The position numbers were made by a program, and so were the translations under genes. Source: Nocardiopsis mwathae (lineage in GTDB: Bacteria > Actinomycetota > Actinomycetes > Streptosporangiales > Streptosporangiaceae). Taken from it: DNA of 64,000 bases. Below are positions 33,998-41,785 of this stretch, piece by piece; position 1 is the stretch's first letter; the number at the start of each line of letters is the position of its first letter. The notes beneath the pieces were generated by a model. That model was not told the DNA's origin. It worked only from the letters and a program-made list of their open reading frames with translations, and did no database searches. The DNA is taken from positions 4,836,001 to 4,900,000 of the forward strand of contig NZ_JACHDS010000001.1 of the NCBI RefSeq assembly GCF_014201195.1, written 5' to 3'.

Positions 33998-35047
33998 GTG
34001 GTGAGTGACGTTGAGGAGAAGATCGAGGACACGTTTCTCCCCAATGATCTGTACGGCCTCCAGCTGGTCCTGCTCGCCTCCGGCGGGCGTCTGTCCCAAA
34101 TCGTGTACGCGCTGGCAGAGCTGGGTATCGCCGACATCTTGGCCGACGGTCCACTGCCGATCTCGGAGATAGCCAAGCGGGCTGGCGCGCACGAGCAGGC
34201 TCTGCAGCGGATCTTGCGCTGCACGGCCATGCTCGGCATCTTCGCGGAGGGACCGAGCGGGACCTTCCGTATCACGCCGGTAGCCAAGGCATTGACAAGT
34301 GACAACCCGCATGGGGTGCTGCCGCTCATCCGGTACAACCATATGGAGCTCACCTCCCGGCCGTTCGAAGAAATCCTGCATAGTGCCAGGACCGGCAAAC
34401 CGGCGTTCCACAAGGCCTTCGGTGTTACCTTCAATGAGTACCTGGAGCAGAATCCGGAAGTGGATCGGTTCTGTGATGAGTTCCAGTCCTACTGGGCACG
34501 GCAGTTCGCCGAAGAGGAACTGGACCAGTGGAATCTCGGCCGCTTTGAGCGCCTCGCCGACCTCGGCGGCGGTGACGGCTACTTCTTGGCGCAGGCGCTC
34601 CGCCGGTACCCCGAGATGACGGCGTATCTGTTCGATCTGCCGTGGATGATCAACAAGGCTGAGCAGGTATTCGAGAAGCACGGGGTGAACGACCGTGCCG
34701 AGATCGTCGGTGGCGACCTGCTGAAGGACCCCATCCCCAAAGGTGCCGACTGCTATTTCGTCAAGGCGGTGTTCATGCGCTTCTCCGACGAGGAGGCGCA
34801 ACGCGCTCTTACCACCATCCGGGAGGCAATCGGAGACACCGGCGCACGACTATTGATCGTCGATTCCGTCCTCAAAACCGGCAACGACTGGGATCACGGA
34901 AAACTGCTCGACATAGACATGCTCGTGCTGCACGGCGGCCGCAAGCGGACTCTCGACGAATGGCATGGGCTATTCTCCCATTCCGGCTTCCGCCTCCTAA
35001 ACGAACCAGTTTTCCATTGGGACCTCCTCGAGTGCGAGCCGGTCTGA
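33998..35047 (+). CDS. O-methyltransferase-fold protein lacking the catalytic histidine
   Basis: A 349-residue protein of the TcmN-C-terminal/DnrK/TcmO family, with an N-terminal dimerisation domain and a Rossmann SAM domain (ADLGGGDGYFLAQAL, ~residue 190). In active homologues the stretch after strand 4 reads (V/I)LHDWDDE, providing the catalytic His. Here the equivalent is VFMRFSDEE, with Met at that position. It may be a non-methylating member, like the hydroxylase RdmB, or a methyltransferase using another base. The GTG start abuts the ACP stop codon (a second GTG follows three bases later). Confidence 0.8.
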   Translation: MVSDVEEKIEDTFLPNDLYGLQLVLLASGGRLSQIVYALAELGIADILADGPLPISEIAKRAGAHEQALQRILRCTAMLGIFAEGPSGTFRITPVAKALTSDNPHGVLPLIRYNHMELTSRPFEEILHSARTGKPAFHKAFGVTFNEYLEQNPEVDRFCDEFQSYWARQFAEEELDQWNLGRFERLADLGGGDGYFLAQALRRYPEMTAYLFDLPWMINKAEQVFEKHGVNDRAEIVGGDLLKDPIPKGADCYFVKAVFMRFSDEEAQRALTTIREAIGDTGARLLIVDSVLKTGNDWDHGKLLDIDMLVLHGGRKRTLDEWHGLFSHSGFRLLNEPVFHWDLLECEPV

Positions 35048-35075
35048 CCACATGCTGACTTCCCTGGAGGGTGAT

Positions 35076-35327
35076 ATGGCGCCGGACGGCGTTTCCCCAA
35101 TGAGGATTAAAGAAATTCTCACTACGAAGATCGGGCTCGAACAAGAGATTCTCAATGCGGCGGGAGCCGCATCGTTGAGCGAATTGGGGGTGGATTCGAT
35201 CGGAGTTATCGAATTTCAGAAGGTGGTCTCTGACGAGTATGGGATCGACCTTCCCGACGAAATCTCTGCGATGAACCTTACCCAGATTATCAACTACGTC
35301 ACCGAAACCATGAGGAGCGACTGCTGA
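35076..35327 (+). CDS. Second carrier protein (PCP/ACP)
   Basis: An 83-residue carrier protein with the phosphopantetheine serine in LGVDSIGVIEFQ (~residue 45). It differs from the first ACP in sequence and in lacking the typical LGYDSLA motif. With the adenylation enzyme and thioesterase in the same operon it is the natural acceptor for an activated amino acid. ATG at 35076 has GGAGG five to nine bases upstream; the ATG at 35052 is less likely. Its stop overlaps the next gene's ATG (TGATG). Confidence 0.87.
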   Translation: MAPDGVSPMRIKEILTTKIGLEQEILNAAGAASLSELGVDSIGVIEFQKVVSDEYGIDLPDEISAMNLTQIINYVTETMRSDC

Positions 35328-35779
35328 TGGCAAGCAGCACCGAAAATTCCGTATACATCGATGCACCCGTGGACGTGGTGTGGCGGCTGACAAACGAGGT
35401 GCGGTCCTGGCCGGACCTTTTCACCGAGTACGCTTCCGTCGACGTGCTCCACCAGGAGGGGAACACGATCCGGTTCCGCCTGACGATGAAGCCCGACGAC
35501 GACGGAACCGTGTGGAGTTGGGTCAGCGAACGCACTATGGATTCGCGGACGAAGACCGTCAAGGCACACCGGGTGGAGACCGGTCCCTTCGAATACATGC
35601 ACATCTACTGGTCGTACGAGTCTGAGGGGCAGGGCACACGGATGCGGTGGCGGCAGGAGTTCGAGGCCAAACCGGACGCGCCCTTTGGCGACGCTGACAT
35701 CACAAAGCGCATCAATGACAACACGCGTATTCAAATGAATGTCATCAAGAAGAAGGTCGAGCTTGCCGCCGCGAGCTGA
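35327..35779 (+). CDS. SRPBCC-family polyketide aromatase/cyclase (TcmN/WhiE-VI type)
   Basis: A 150-residue single START/SRPBCC domain. It begins with NSVYIDAPVDVVWRLTNEVRSWPDLFTEY, the characteristic opening of TcmN-type and WhiE-ORFVI aromatases, and ends with a long C-terminal helix (NTRIQMNVIKKKVEL). Such enzymes guide the first ring closure and aromatisation of an unreduced poly-beta-ketone. Together with the TcmI and cupin cyclases downstream it implies a multi-ring, unreduced-type product. Confidence 0.92.
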   Translation: MASSTENSVYIDAPVDVVWRLTNEVRSWPDLFTEYASVDVLHQEGNTIRFRLTMKPDDDGTVWSWVSERTMDSRTKTVKAHRVETGPFEYMHIYWSYESEGQGTRMRWRQEFEAKPDAPFGDADITKRINDNTRIQMNVIKKKVELAAAS

Positions 35780-35792
35780 GGCTCGGCCGCTC

Positions 35793-37364
35793 GTGCCGGA
35801 CGCTCAAGACAATACGGCCCGTGATTGGATCGCGATGTCAGACGGAACGTTGTATGGCTGGTTCGCGGATTCCGCCGCTCGCTACGGGGAGGCGGTCGCT
35901 CTCGAAGCCGAGGGCGTCAACCTGACGTACCGGCAGCTCGACCGGCTGACCGGGAACATCGTAGATGAGATCCTAGGTGTCGAGGGCAGCCTCCCCGACA
36001 CGGTCGGCCTGTACGCGTCCCGGTCGCTCACCGCGTACGCGGGTTACCTGGCTATCCAACGGCTGGGCTCCACCGTGGTGCCGCTTAACCCGGCATACCC
36101 CGTGGGGCGCAACCAGCGCATCGTGCGAGCCGCACGGCCGACGGTAATCCTCTCTCAGGAACCGGACCCTGCGCTTTCTGCGCCGGTCCTTCCCCTAGAC
36201 GCGGCGCGCCTGGACGAGTTGGGCGAGCGCCCCGTACCGCGGCTGCCGAAGAGGGACGTCCGGCCGACGGACACGGCATATCTCCTGTTCACTTCCGGGT
36301 CCACTGGCGCTCCGAAAGGCGTGCCCATCCAGCACCGCAATGTTTCAGCGTATCTGCGCCATGTTATTCCGCGATACGAACTCGGCCCCGGCTGCCGCGT
36401 GACCCAGACCTTCGATCTCACGTTCGATCTCTCGGTCTTCGACCTCTTCGCCACCTGGGGTTCGGGGGCAGCGCTCGTCGTTCCTAGTCGGCGCGAGCTG
36501 CTGGACCCTGCCGGTTTCGTCTCGGACCGGGATATCACGCACTGGTTCTCGGTGCCGTCGGCAGCCTCGGTCGCAAGGCGGTTGGGGCGTCTGGCCGAGG
36601 GCTCCATGCCGAATCTGCGCTGGAGCTTGTTCTGCGGTGAGCGGCTCACCTTGTCCCAGGCCCGGGACTGGCAGCGAGCCGCGCCGAATAGCGTCATCGA
36701 AAACCTGTATGGGCCGACCGAACTCACGTTGAGCTGCGCCCAATTCCGGCTGCCCGTCGATCTCGCTTCCTGTCCCACCACGCCGAACGGCACGGTTCCG
36801 ATCGGCGAGATGTACCCGGACCTCGAGTGGCTGGTGGTTGACGCGGACGGACGTCCGGCAGAGGTCGGCGAGCTTTGCGTCCGCGGGCCGCAGCGGTTCG
36901 GCGGGTATCTCGACCAGGCGGACAATCATGGCCGTTTCTTGGTCGATAACGCCGGTCGGCTGTCGGAGTGGAAGGGGAACGGTTCTCCAGCGACCGACGC
37001 CTGGTACCGGACGGGTGACGTGGTGCGGTCGGCGGACGGTGCCCTGGTCCATCTGGGACGTGTCGACCATCAGGTGAAGGTTCAGGGCTACCGGGTCGAG
37101 CTGGGCGAGATCGAGGCCGAGATGCGGGACTACCCCGGGGTGGGCGAAGCAATCGTAGTCGCCGTGGCGGATCCGGGCGGGGCCACGGTGTTGCATGGTG
37201 TCTGCACCGGAGACGGGGATGGTGACGCCCTGCTCGCCGCCCTCCGAGCACGATTGCCCCAGCATATGGTGCCGCGGACCGTCACTTTCTGGCCAGAGCT
37301 CCCGCTTAACCCCAATGGAAAGATCGATCGTGACGCGATCACGAAAGAACTCGTAGGCGAGTGA
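35793..37364 (+). CDS. Stand-alone NRPS-type adenylation enzyme
   Basis: A ~523-residue amino-acid adenylation enzyme with core motifs A3 LLFTSGSTGAPKGVP, A5 NLYGPTE, A7 YRTGDVV, A8 GRVDHQVKVQGYRVELGEIE and A10 with the catalytic Lys in NPNGKID. The A4 region FDLTFDLSVFDLF has Asp at the position that binds an alpha-amino group, supporting an amino acid substrate. It should make an aminoacyl-AMP and load it on the carrier protein at 35076. No MbtH partner or condensation domain is present. A GTG at 35793 is used; an ATG at 35835 is an alternative. Confidence 0.88.
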   Translation: MPDAQDNTARDWIAMSDGTLYGWFADSAARYGEAVALEAEGVNLTYRQLDRLTGNIVDEILGVEGSLPDTVGLYASRSLTAYAGYLAIQRLGSTVVPLNPAYPVGRNQRIVRAARPTVILSQEPDPALSAPVLPLDAARLDELGERPVPRLPKRDVRPTDTAYLLFTSGSTGAPKGVPIQHRNVSAYLRHVIPRYELGPGCRVTQTFDLTFDLSVFDLFATWGSGAALVVPSRRELLDPAGFVSDRDITHWFSVPSAASVARRLGRLAEGSMPNLRWSLFCGERLTLSQARDWQRAAPNSVIENLYGPTELTLSCAQFRLPVDLASCPTTPNGTVPIGEMYPDLEWLVVDADGRPAEVGELCVRGPQRFGGYLDQADNHGRFLVDNAGRLSEWKGNGSPATDAWYRTGDVVRSADGALVHLGRVDHQVKVQGYRVELGEIEAEMRDYPGVGEAIVVAVADPGGATVLHGVCTGDGDGDALLAALRARLPQHMVPRTVTFWPELPLNPNGKIDRDAITKELVGE

Positions 37365-37383
37365 CAGATCGTACGGAGGGACA

Positions 37384-37713
37384 ATGCAGCGCGTTCTTTT
37401 CATCGACCGCATGGATCCGCAAAACGCCGACCAGGTGGCGAAAATCTGGGCGACCCATGACGCCACTGGGCTTCCGCAGAAGATCGGTGTGGCACGTCGG
37501 ACGCTCTACCGCTTCCACGGGCTATATGTGCACATGGTGGAAGCCGTAGACGATATCGAGGGCGACCTCGTTGACCGCATCTTCGACGCTCGCAATGTCC
37601 CGTCTTTCATCGAGACGGGGGACGCCTTGGCTGGCTTTCTGGAGCCGTACTCGCCCGATTTCCGGAACTTGAAGGACACCGCGGCCGAGGAGTTTTACCA
37701 GTGGCACGCCTGA
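37384..37713 (+). CDS. TcmI-family polyketide cyclase
   Basis: A 109-residue ferredoxin-like cyclase. The pattern VLFIDRMDPQNADQVAKIWA, then DATGLPQKIGVARRTLYRFHGLYVHMVE and late ...EPYSPDFRNLKDTAAEEFYQW, follows TcmI and WhiE-ORFVII. These enzymes close later rings of tetracenomycin- and pentangular-type skeletons. GGAGGG lies five bases before the ATG. It sits between the adenylation and cupin genes. Confidence 0.93.
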   Translation: MQRVLFIDRMDPQNADQVAKIWATHDATGLPQKIGVARRTLYRFHGLYVHMVEAVDDIEGDLVDRIFDARNVPSFIETGDALAGFLEPYSPDFRNLKDTAAEEFYQWHA

Positions 37714-37738
37714 CCCGTCTTTTGCAGAGGAGAACCCC

Positions 37739-38155
37739 GTGTCGGGTCTAGCCAAAATTTCCATGGACGACGCCCCGGCCAGCTCGAGACTGGGCGGGAC
37801 GATACGTCCGATGCTGACACCCTCGTCGGTGGGCGCGAGCTCGGGCTTTCTCGGAACAATGGTCCTGGAATCAGGTGAGTTCATCGCCGAGCACTATCAC
37901 CCCTACTCGGAAGAATTCACGATCGTGGTCCAGGGGTCGGTAGTGATGCACCTGGACGGCGCGGAGCTCGTGGTTGACCGCAACGAAGCGGTGATGATCC
38001 CCAAGTTCGTGTCGCATCGTTACGAGAACCGCGGAACCGAGACCGCGCTGATTGTCTTCCAGATGTCTCCGCTGGCGCCTAGCCCGGAAGAAGGGCACGT
38101 CGAGGTCGAGAAGGCCCCGTTCCCGACCGAGGCTCCGCCAGCTGTGGGGAAGTGA
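37739..38155 (+). CDS. Cupin-fold cyclase/monooxygenase-like protein (TcmJ/RemF type)
   Basis: A 138-residue single-cupin protein. The cupin metal motif is visible as EHYHPYSEEFTIVVQG (two His and one Glu) and HRYENRGTE. TcmJ, WhiE-ORFII and RemF are the family members in aromatic polyketide pathways and help in ring closure or oxidative steps. GTG start with AGAGGAG upstream, three bases before the KS-alpha gene. The divalent-metal residues are intact. Confidence 0.88.
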   Translation: MSGLAKISMDDAPASSRLGGTIRPMLTPSSVGASSGFLGTMVLESGEFIAEHYHPYSEEFTIVVQGSVVMHLDGAELVVDRNEAVMIPKFVSHRYENRGTETALIVFQMSPLAPSPEEGHVEVEKAPFPTEAPPAVGK

Positions 38156-38157
38156 CC

Positions 38158-39423
38158 ATGCGGAAAGCCGCCATCACAGGAATGGGTGTCGTCGCTCCTG
38201 GCGGAGTCGGCGCTAAGCCCTTCTGGGCACAAATCACATCCGGGCGGTCAGCGACGCGTCCCGTGTCGCTGTTCGACTCCACGGGATTCCGATCGCGGAT
38301 CGCGGGTGAGGTGGACTTCGATCCAATCGCGTCCGGGCTGACACGAGAGCAGGTCGGCGGCCTAGATCGAATGGTCCAGTTCGCGCTAGTCGGCCTGGCC
38401 GAAGCCATAACAGACAGCGGAATCGAGCTCGACCGGCTGGACCCCGCACGCGTCGGGGTGAGCGTCGGCACAGCGGTCGGCCTGACGATGACCCTGGAGA
38501 GCCAGTACGCAACCGTTAGCAGGAATGGCCGGGACTGGCTGGTCGACCACACGCTCGCCGCGGATAACGTGTTCGATTGCTTTGTCCCGTCCTCGCTGGC
38601 CCGCGAGGTAGCGTGGGCAGCCGGGGCCGAGGGGCCTGCGACCGTCGTGTCCACGGGATGCACATCGGGTTTGGACGCGGTGGGCCACGCGCTGGACCTT
38701 ATCCGCGACGGCACGGCCGACGTCGTGATCACTGGTGCCACCGACGCCCCGCTCTCGCCGATCACCTACGCGTGCTTCGACGCACTCCGAGCGACATCGC
38801 CGGACAACCACGACCCCGAGGGGGCCTGTCGGCCGTTCGACCGGACCCGCAACGGGTTTGCCCTTGGTGAGGGCGCAGCGATCTTCATCCTGGAGGACCT
38901 GGAGAGGGCCCTGCGGCGGGGCGCTCATGTTTACGCCGAGCTCGCGGGCTTCGCCACACGTTGCAACGCATACCACATGACTGGGCTCCGTCGCGACGGT
39001 GCAGAGATGGCCGCGGCGATCCGTGCCGCTATGGAACAAGCCCGCATACCGGCCGACAGCTTCGACTACATCAATGCGCACGGTTCTGGTACCAGGCAGA
39101 ACGACGTGCACGAGACAGAGGCGTTCAAGCGGGCCCTTGGGTCGGCTGCCTACAACATTCCGGTGAGCTCGATCAAGTCGATGATCGGGCACGCGCTCGG
39201 CTCGGTCGGCTCCATCGAGATCGCGGCCTGCGCGCTGGCTATCGAGCACGGGGTTGTTCCGCCGACTGCCAACCTGCGTGAGCCGGACCCTGAGTGCGAC
39301 CTGGACTACGTACCCCTGGTCGCCAGGGAAGATCCCGTGGACTCTGTGCTCACCGTCGGCAGCGGATTCGGTGGATTCCAGAGTGCGGCGATCCTACGGC
39401 GCCCCGAGGAGGATCGGAGATGA
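38158..39423 (+). CDS. Type II PKS ketosynthase alpha
   Basis: A 421-residue beta-ketoacyl synthase, the catalytic half of the minimal PKS. The active-site Cys is in STGCTSGLDAVG (~residue 165), with the His of NAHGSGTRQND (~305) and the Lys/His of SIKSMIGHALGS (~335-340). It condenses malonyl units with the KS-beta partner on the ACP. ATG at 38158 is preferred to a GTG two codons earlier. Its TGA overlaps the ATG of KS-beta (ATGA), the usual coupling of this pair. Confidence 0.96.
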   Translation: MRKAAITGMGVVAPGGVGAKPFWAQITSGRSATRPVSLFDSTGFRSRIAGEVDFDPIASGLTREQVGGLDRMVQFALVGLAEAITDSGIELDRLDPARVGVSVGTAVGLTMTLESQYATVSRNGRDWLVDHTLAADNVFDCFVPSSLAREVAWAAGAEGPATVVSTGCTSGLDAVGHALDLIRDGTADVVITGATDAPLSPITYACFDALRATSPDNHDPEGACRPFDRTRNGFALGEGAAIFILEDLERALRRGAHVYAELAGFATRCNAYHMTGLRRDGAEMAAAIRAAMEQARIPADSFDYINAHGSGTRQNDVHETEAFKRALGSAAYNIPVSSIKSMIGHALGSVGSIEIAACALAIEHGVVPPTANLREPDPECDLDYVPLVAREDPVDSVLTVGSGFGGFQSAAILRRPEEDRR

Positions 39424-40640
39424 CGGTACGTGTCGCCGTGACAGGGATAGGTGTCGTGGCACCGAACGGACTTGGCCTGGACGACTACTGGAAGGCTGTC
39501 CTCGCGATCCGCAGCGGAGTCCAGACAATCGACCGTTTCGACGCCTCGCCCTACCCCGTGCGCGTCGCCGGAGAGGTTTCGGACTTCAGTCCGACACAGC
39601 ATGTGCCGGGACGACTCATTCCACAGACCGACCGGGTTACGCGGTTCGCGTTGGCGGCGGCGGAGTGGGCTCTTCAGGATGCGGGGGTCACCGTTCGGGA
39701 TCTGGGAGACTTCGACGTCGGAGTGATCACGGCGAACGGTTGTGGCGGGTTCGAGTTCGGGCAGCGCGAACTGCAGAAGTTGTGGAGGGAGGGCCCGCAC
39801 CACGTTAGCGCCTACCAGTCCTTCGCCTGGTTCTACGCGGTGAACACCGGCCAGATCTCCCTGCGGCACGGCGCCCGGGGAGCCGGGTCGGTCGTGGTGA
39901 CCGAGCAAGCGGGAGGCCTGGACGCTCTGGCCGCCGCACGCAGGCGGCTACGAGCCGGAGATCTCAGGGTGGCGATCAGCGGTGGACTAGACGCCCCGCT
40001 TTCCCCTTGGGGGCTGACCGCGCAGATCCCCAGTGGCAAGCTGAGCAATGACCCCGACCCCGCCCGTTCCTATCTGCCCTTCGACGCCGCGGCCAAGGGG
40101 TACGTGCCCGGCGAGGGCGGCGCAATCCTCGTACTTGAGGAGCTTGAGGCGGCCCGCGAGCGCGGCGTACCGACGGTGTACGGGGAGCTTGCGGGCTACG
40201 CGGCCACTTTTGATCCCCGTCCCGTTTCCGGACGGCCCTCTACCCTGCCCGAGGCCATTCGGGGGGCGCTCTCCGACGCCACCATGGATCTGGAAGACAT
40301 CGACGTGGTGATCGCCGACGCGAGCGGAGTTCCGGAGATGGACGCGGCCGAGGCTGCGGCCATCACGGAGGTGTTCGGGCCTCGGGGAGTACCAGTCGCC
40401 GTGCCCAAGACAATGACCGGCCGGATGTACGCGGGGGGCGCCCCGCTCGATGTGGTCAGCGCGCTGATGAGCGTTCGGGACGGAGTCATCCCGGCCGCAG
40501 CGAACATCGCCGACATCCCGGCGTACTACGACCTCGACGTCGTCGTCGAGCGGGTTCGAGAGGTCGAGGTCCGCGCCGCCCTGGTCCTGGCCCGGGGCCA
40601 TGGCGGGTTCAATTCCGCGCTGGTCGTGCGCGCCATCTAA
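39420..40640 (+). CDS. Type II PKS chain-length factor (ketosynthase beta)
   Basis: A 406-residue ketosynthase homologue in which the active-site Cys is replaced by Gln (VVTEQAGGLDAL), the standard mark of KS-beta, which decarboxylates malonyl-ACP and sets the chain length. Other features include ADASGVPEMDAAEAAA and MTGRMYAGGAPLDV. Translationally coupled to KS-alpha by a 4-bp overlap. Chain length cannot be read reliably by eye; comparison of the dimer-interface residues with known CLFs would suggest it. Confidence 0.95.
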   Translation: MTVRVAVTGIGVVAPNGLGLDDYWKAVLAIRSGVQTIDRFDASPYPVRVAGEVSDFSPTQHVPGRLIPQTDRVTRFALAAAEWALQDAGVTVRDLGDFDVGVITANGCGGFEFGQRELQKLWREGPHHVSAYQSFAWFYAVNTGQISLRHGARGAGSVVVTEQAGGLDALAAARRRLRAGDLRVAISGGLDAPLSPWGLTAQIPSGKLSNDPDPARSYLPFDAAAKGYVPGEGGAILVLEELEAARERGVPTVYGELAGYAATFDPRPVSGRPSTLPEAIRGALSDATMDLEDIDVVIADASGVPEMDAAEAAAITEVFGPRGVPVAVPKTMTGRMYAGGAPLDVVSALMSVRDGVIPAAANIADIPAYYDLDVVVERVREVEVRAALVLARGHGGFNSALVVRAI

Positions 40641-40653
40641 AGGAGGCTGCAAC

Positions 40654-41028
40654 GTGGGAGCAATTTCCCGCGAGAACGACTACTACATCCTCGTCAACGT
40701 ATTCACCGTTGCACCGGAAAACCAAGACCGCATTTACGACGCCATCGTCGACGCAACCGAGATCATTGAGCGGTTTCCCGGCTTCGTGTCGGCCAACATC
40801 CACAGGAGCCATGACGGCATGCGGGTCGTCAACTACGCGCAATGGCGCAGCCTGGAGGATTTCGAAGCGATGCGTCGCCACCCGAGCGTGCAGGACCACT
40901 TCAAGGCTTGTCGCGCCATCACCGGCGACATCGTGCCGATCTTCTGCGAGGTCGTTTACGTCCACGAGCCCACGTCGGGTGACCGGGCGCTCGGTGGTGA
41001 CCGTGGGACGGACGACCGTGAATCCTGA
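40654..41028 (+). CDS. TcmH-like ABM-domain monooxygenase
   Basis: A 124-residue antibiotic-biosynthesis-monooxygenase (ABM) domain protein: YYILVNVFTVAPENQDRIYDAI, FPGFVSANIHRSHDGMRVVNYAQWRS and FEAMRRHP are the characteristic ferredoxin-like strands. Relatives such as TcmH, ActVA-6 and ElmH are cofactor-free oxygenases that turn an anthrone/naphthacenone ring into a quinone. Starts at GTG 40654 behind AGGAGG. A second gene of the same family is at 51799. Confidence 0.87.
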   Translation: MGAISRENDYYILVNVFTVAPENQDRIYDAIVDATEIIERFPGFVSANIHRSHDGMRVVNYAQWRSLEDFEAMRRHPSVQDHFKACRAITGDIVPIFCEVVYVHEPTSGDRALGGDRGTDDRES

Positions 41029-41785
41029 GCGGTACGAACGCTGGTTCCTGGGCGCTCCCCCTCCGCCAGAGGCGCGGGCTGTGGTCTTCTGCTTTCCGAA
41101 CGCCGGGGGCGGGGGCACCCAGTACCTGTCATGGCGGCGTGCATTGCCCTCATCCTTGTGGCTGCAGCCGATCCAGCTGCCGGGCCGAGACAACCGGATC
41201 GTCGAACCCCCGGAGTTCGACCCCGGAGAGATTGCGGAGGCCCTGATGCACCGAGTGGACCGACCCTATGCGCTCTACGGCCACAGTATGGGCGGAGTCC
41301 TCGCCTGCGAGGTGGTTCGGGAATTGATCCGCCGAGGTGGCCGTCTCCCTGACGTGGTGTACCTCGGGGCTTGCTTGCCACCGCACGTAGACCACGGGTG
41401 GGTCCGGCATTGGGCGGGGCTTGACGACGACGAACTGCTGGACGAGGTGGCCGGATTGGGCGGCATCCCGTCTGCGGTGCTCGAGCAAGCCTCGGTGCGG
41501 CGGCGCGTCGCCGCGGTTATGCGGTCAGACGTAGTGTGGCTCGACAGCATCCCGCCAGACAGGCTCGGTCGGCTTCCTGTGGCCATCGTCGCCTTTGCTG
41601 GCGCTGATGACCCGCTGGTCGGCCCTGCCGCCATGGCCCACTGGGACCGGTACACCTCCGAAGACTTCACGCTGCGGTCGATACGCGGTGGCCACCTCTT
41701 CCACATGGAGAACGCGCACGCCCTCACCTCAGCCATCGCGAATGACGTCACTTCCACAGGAGGAAATCTGCATGGGATCCGATGA
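41018..41785 (+). CDS. Type II thioesterase (GrsT/SrfAD family)
   Basis: A 255-residue alpha/beta hydrolase of the stand-alone NRPS/PKS thioesterase group. It has an oxyanion motif FCFPNAGGGGTQY near residue 22, the nucleophile in YGHSMGGVLA (~90), an Asp in FAGADDPLV (~200) and the His in GGHLFHMEN (~230). Such enzymes usually hydrolyse mischarged carrier proteins. In this operon it pairs with the adenylation enzyme and second carrier protein. The GTG at 41018 overlaps the preceding gene by 11 bp, and its end overlaps the next gene by 14 bp. The usual FPHAGG is FPNAGG here. Confidence 0.88.
   Translation: MNPERYERWFLGAPPPPEARAVVFCFPNAGGGGTQYLSWRRALPSSLWLQPIQLPGRDNRIVEPPEFDPGEIAEALMHRVDRPYALYGHSMGGVLACEVVRELIRRGGRLPDVVYLGACLPPHVDHGWVRHWAGLDDDELLDEVAGLGGIPSAVLEQASVRRRVAAVMRSDVVWLDSIPPDRLGRLPVAIVAFAGADDPLVGPAAMAHWDRYTSEDFTLRSIRGGHLFHMENAHALTSAIANDVTSTGGNLHGIR

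Noticed and set aside
35793-37364. Fatty-acyl-CoA or acyl-AMP ligase
   Set aside because: The A4 region has the amino-group-binding Asp and NRPS-type A8/A10 motifs, so an amino acid substrate is more likely.
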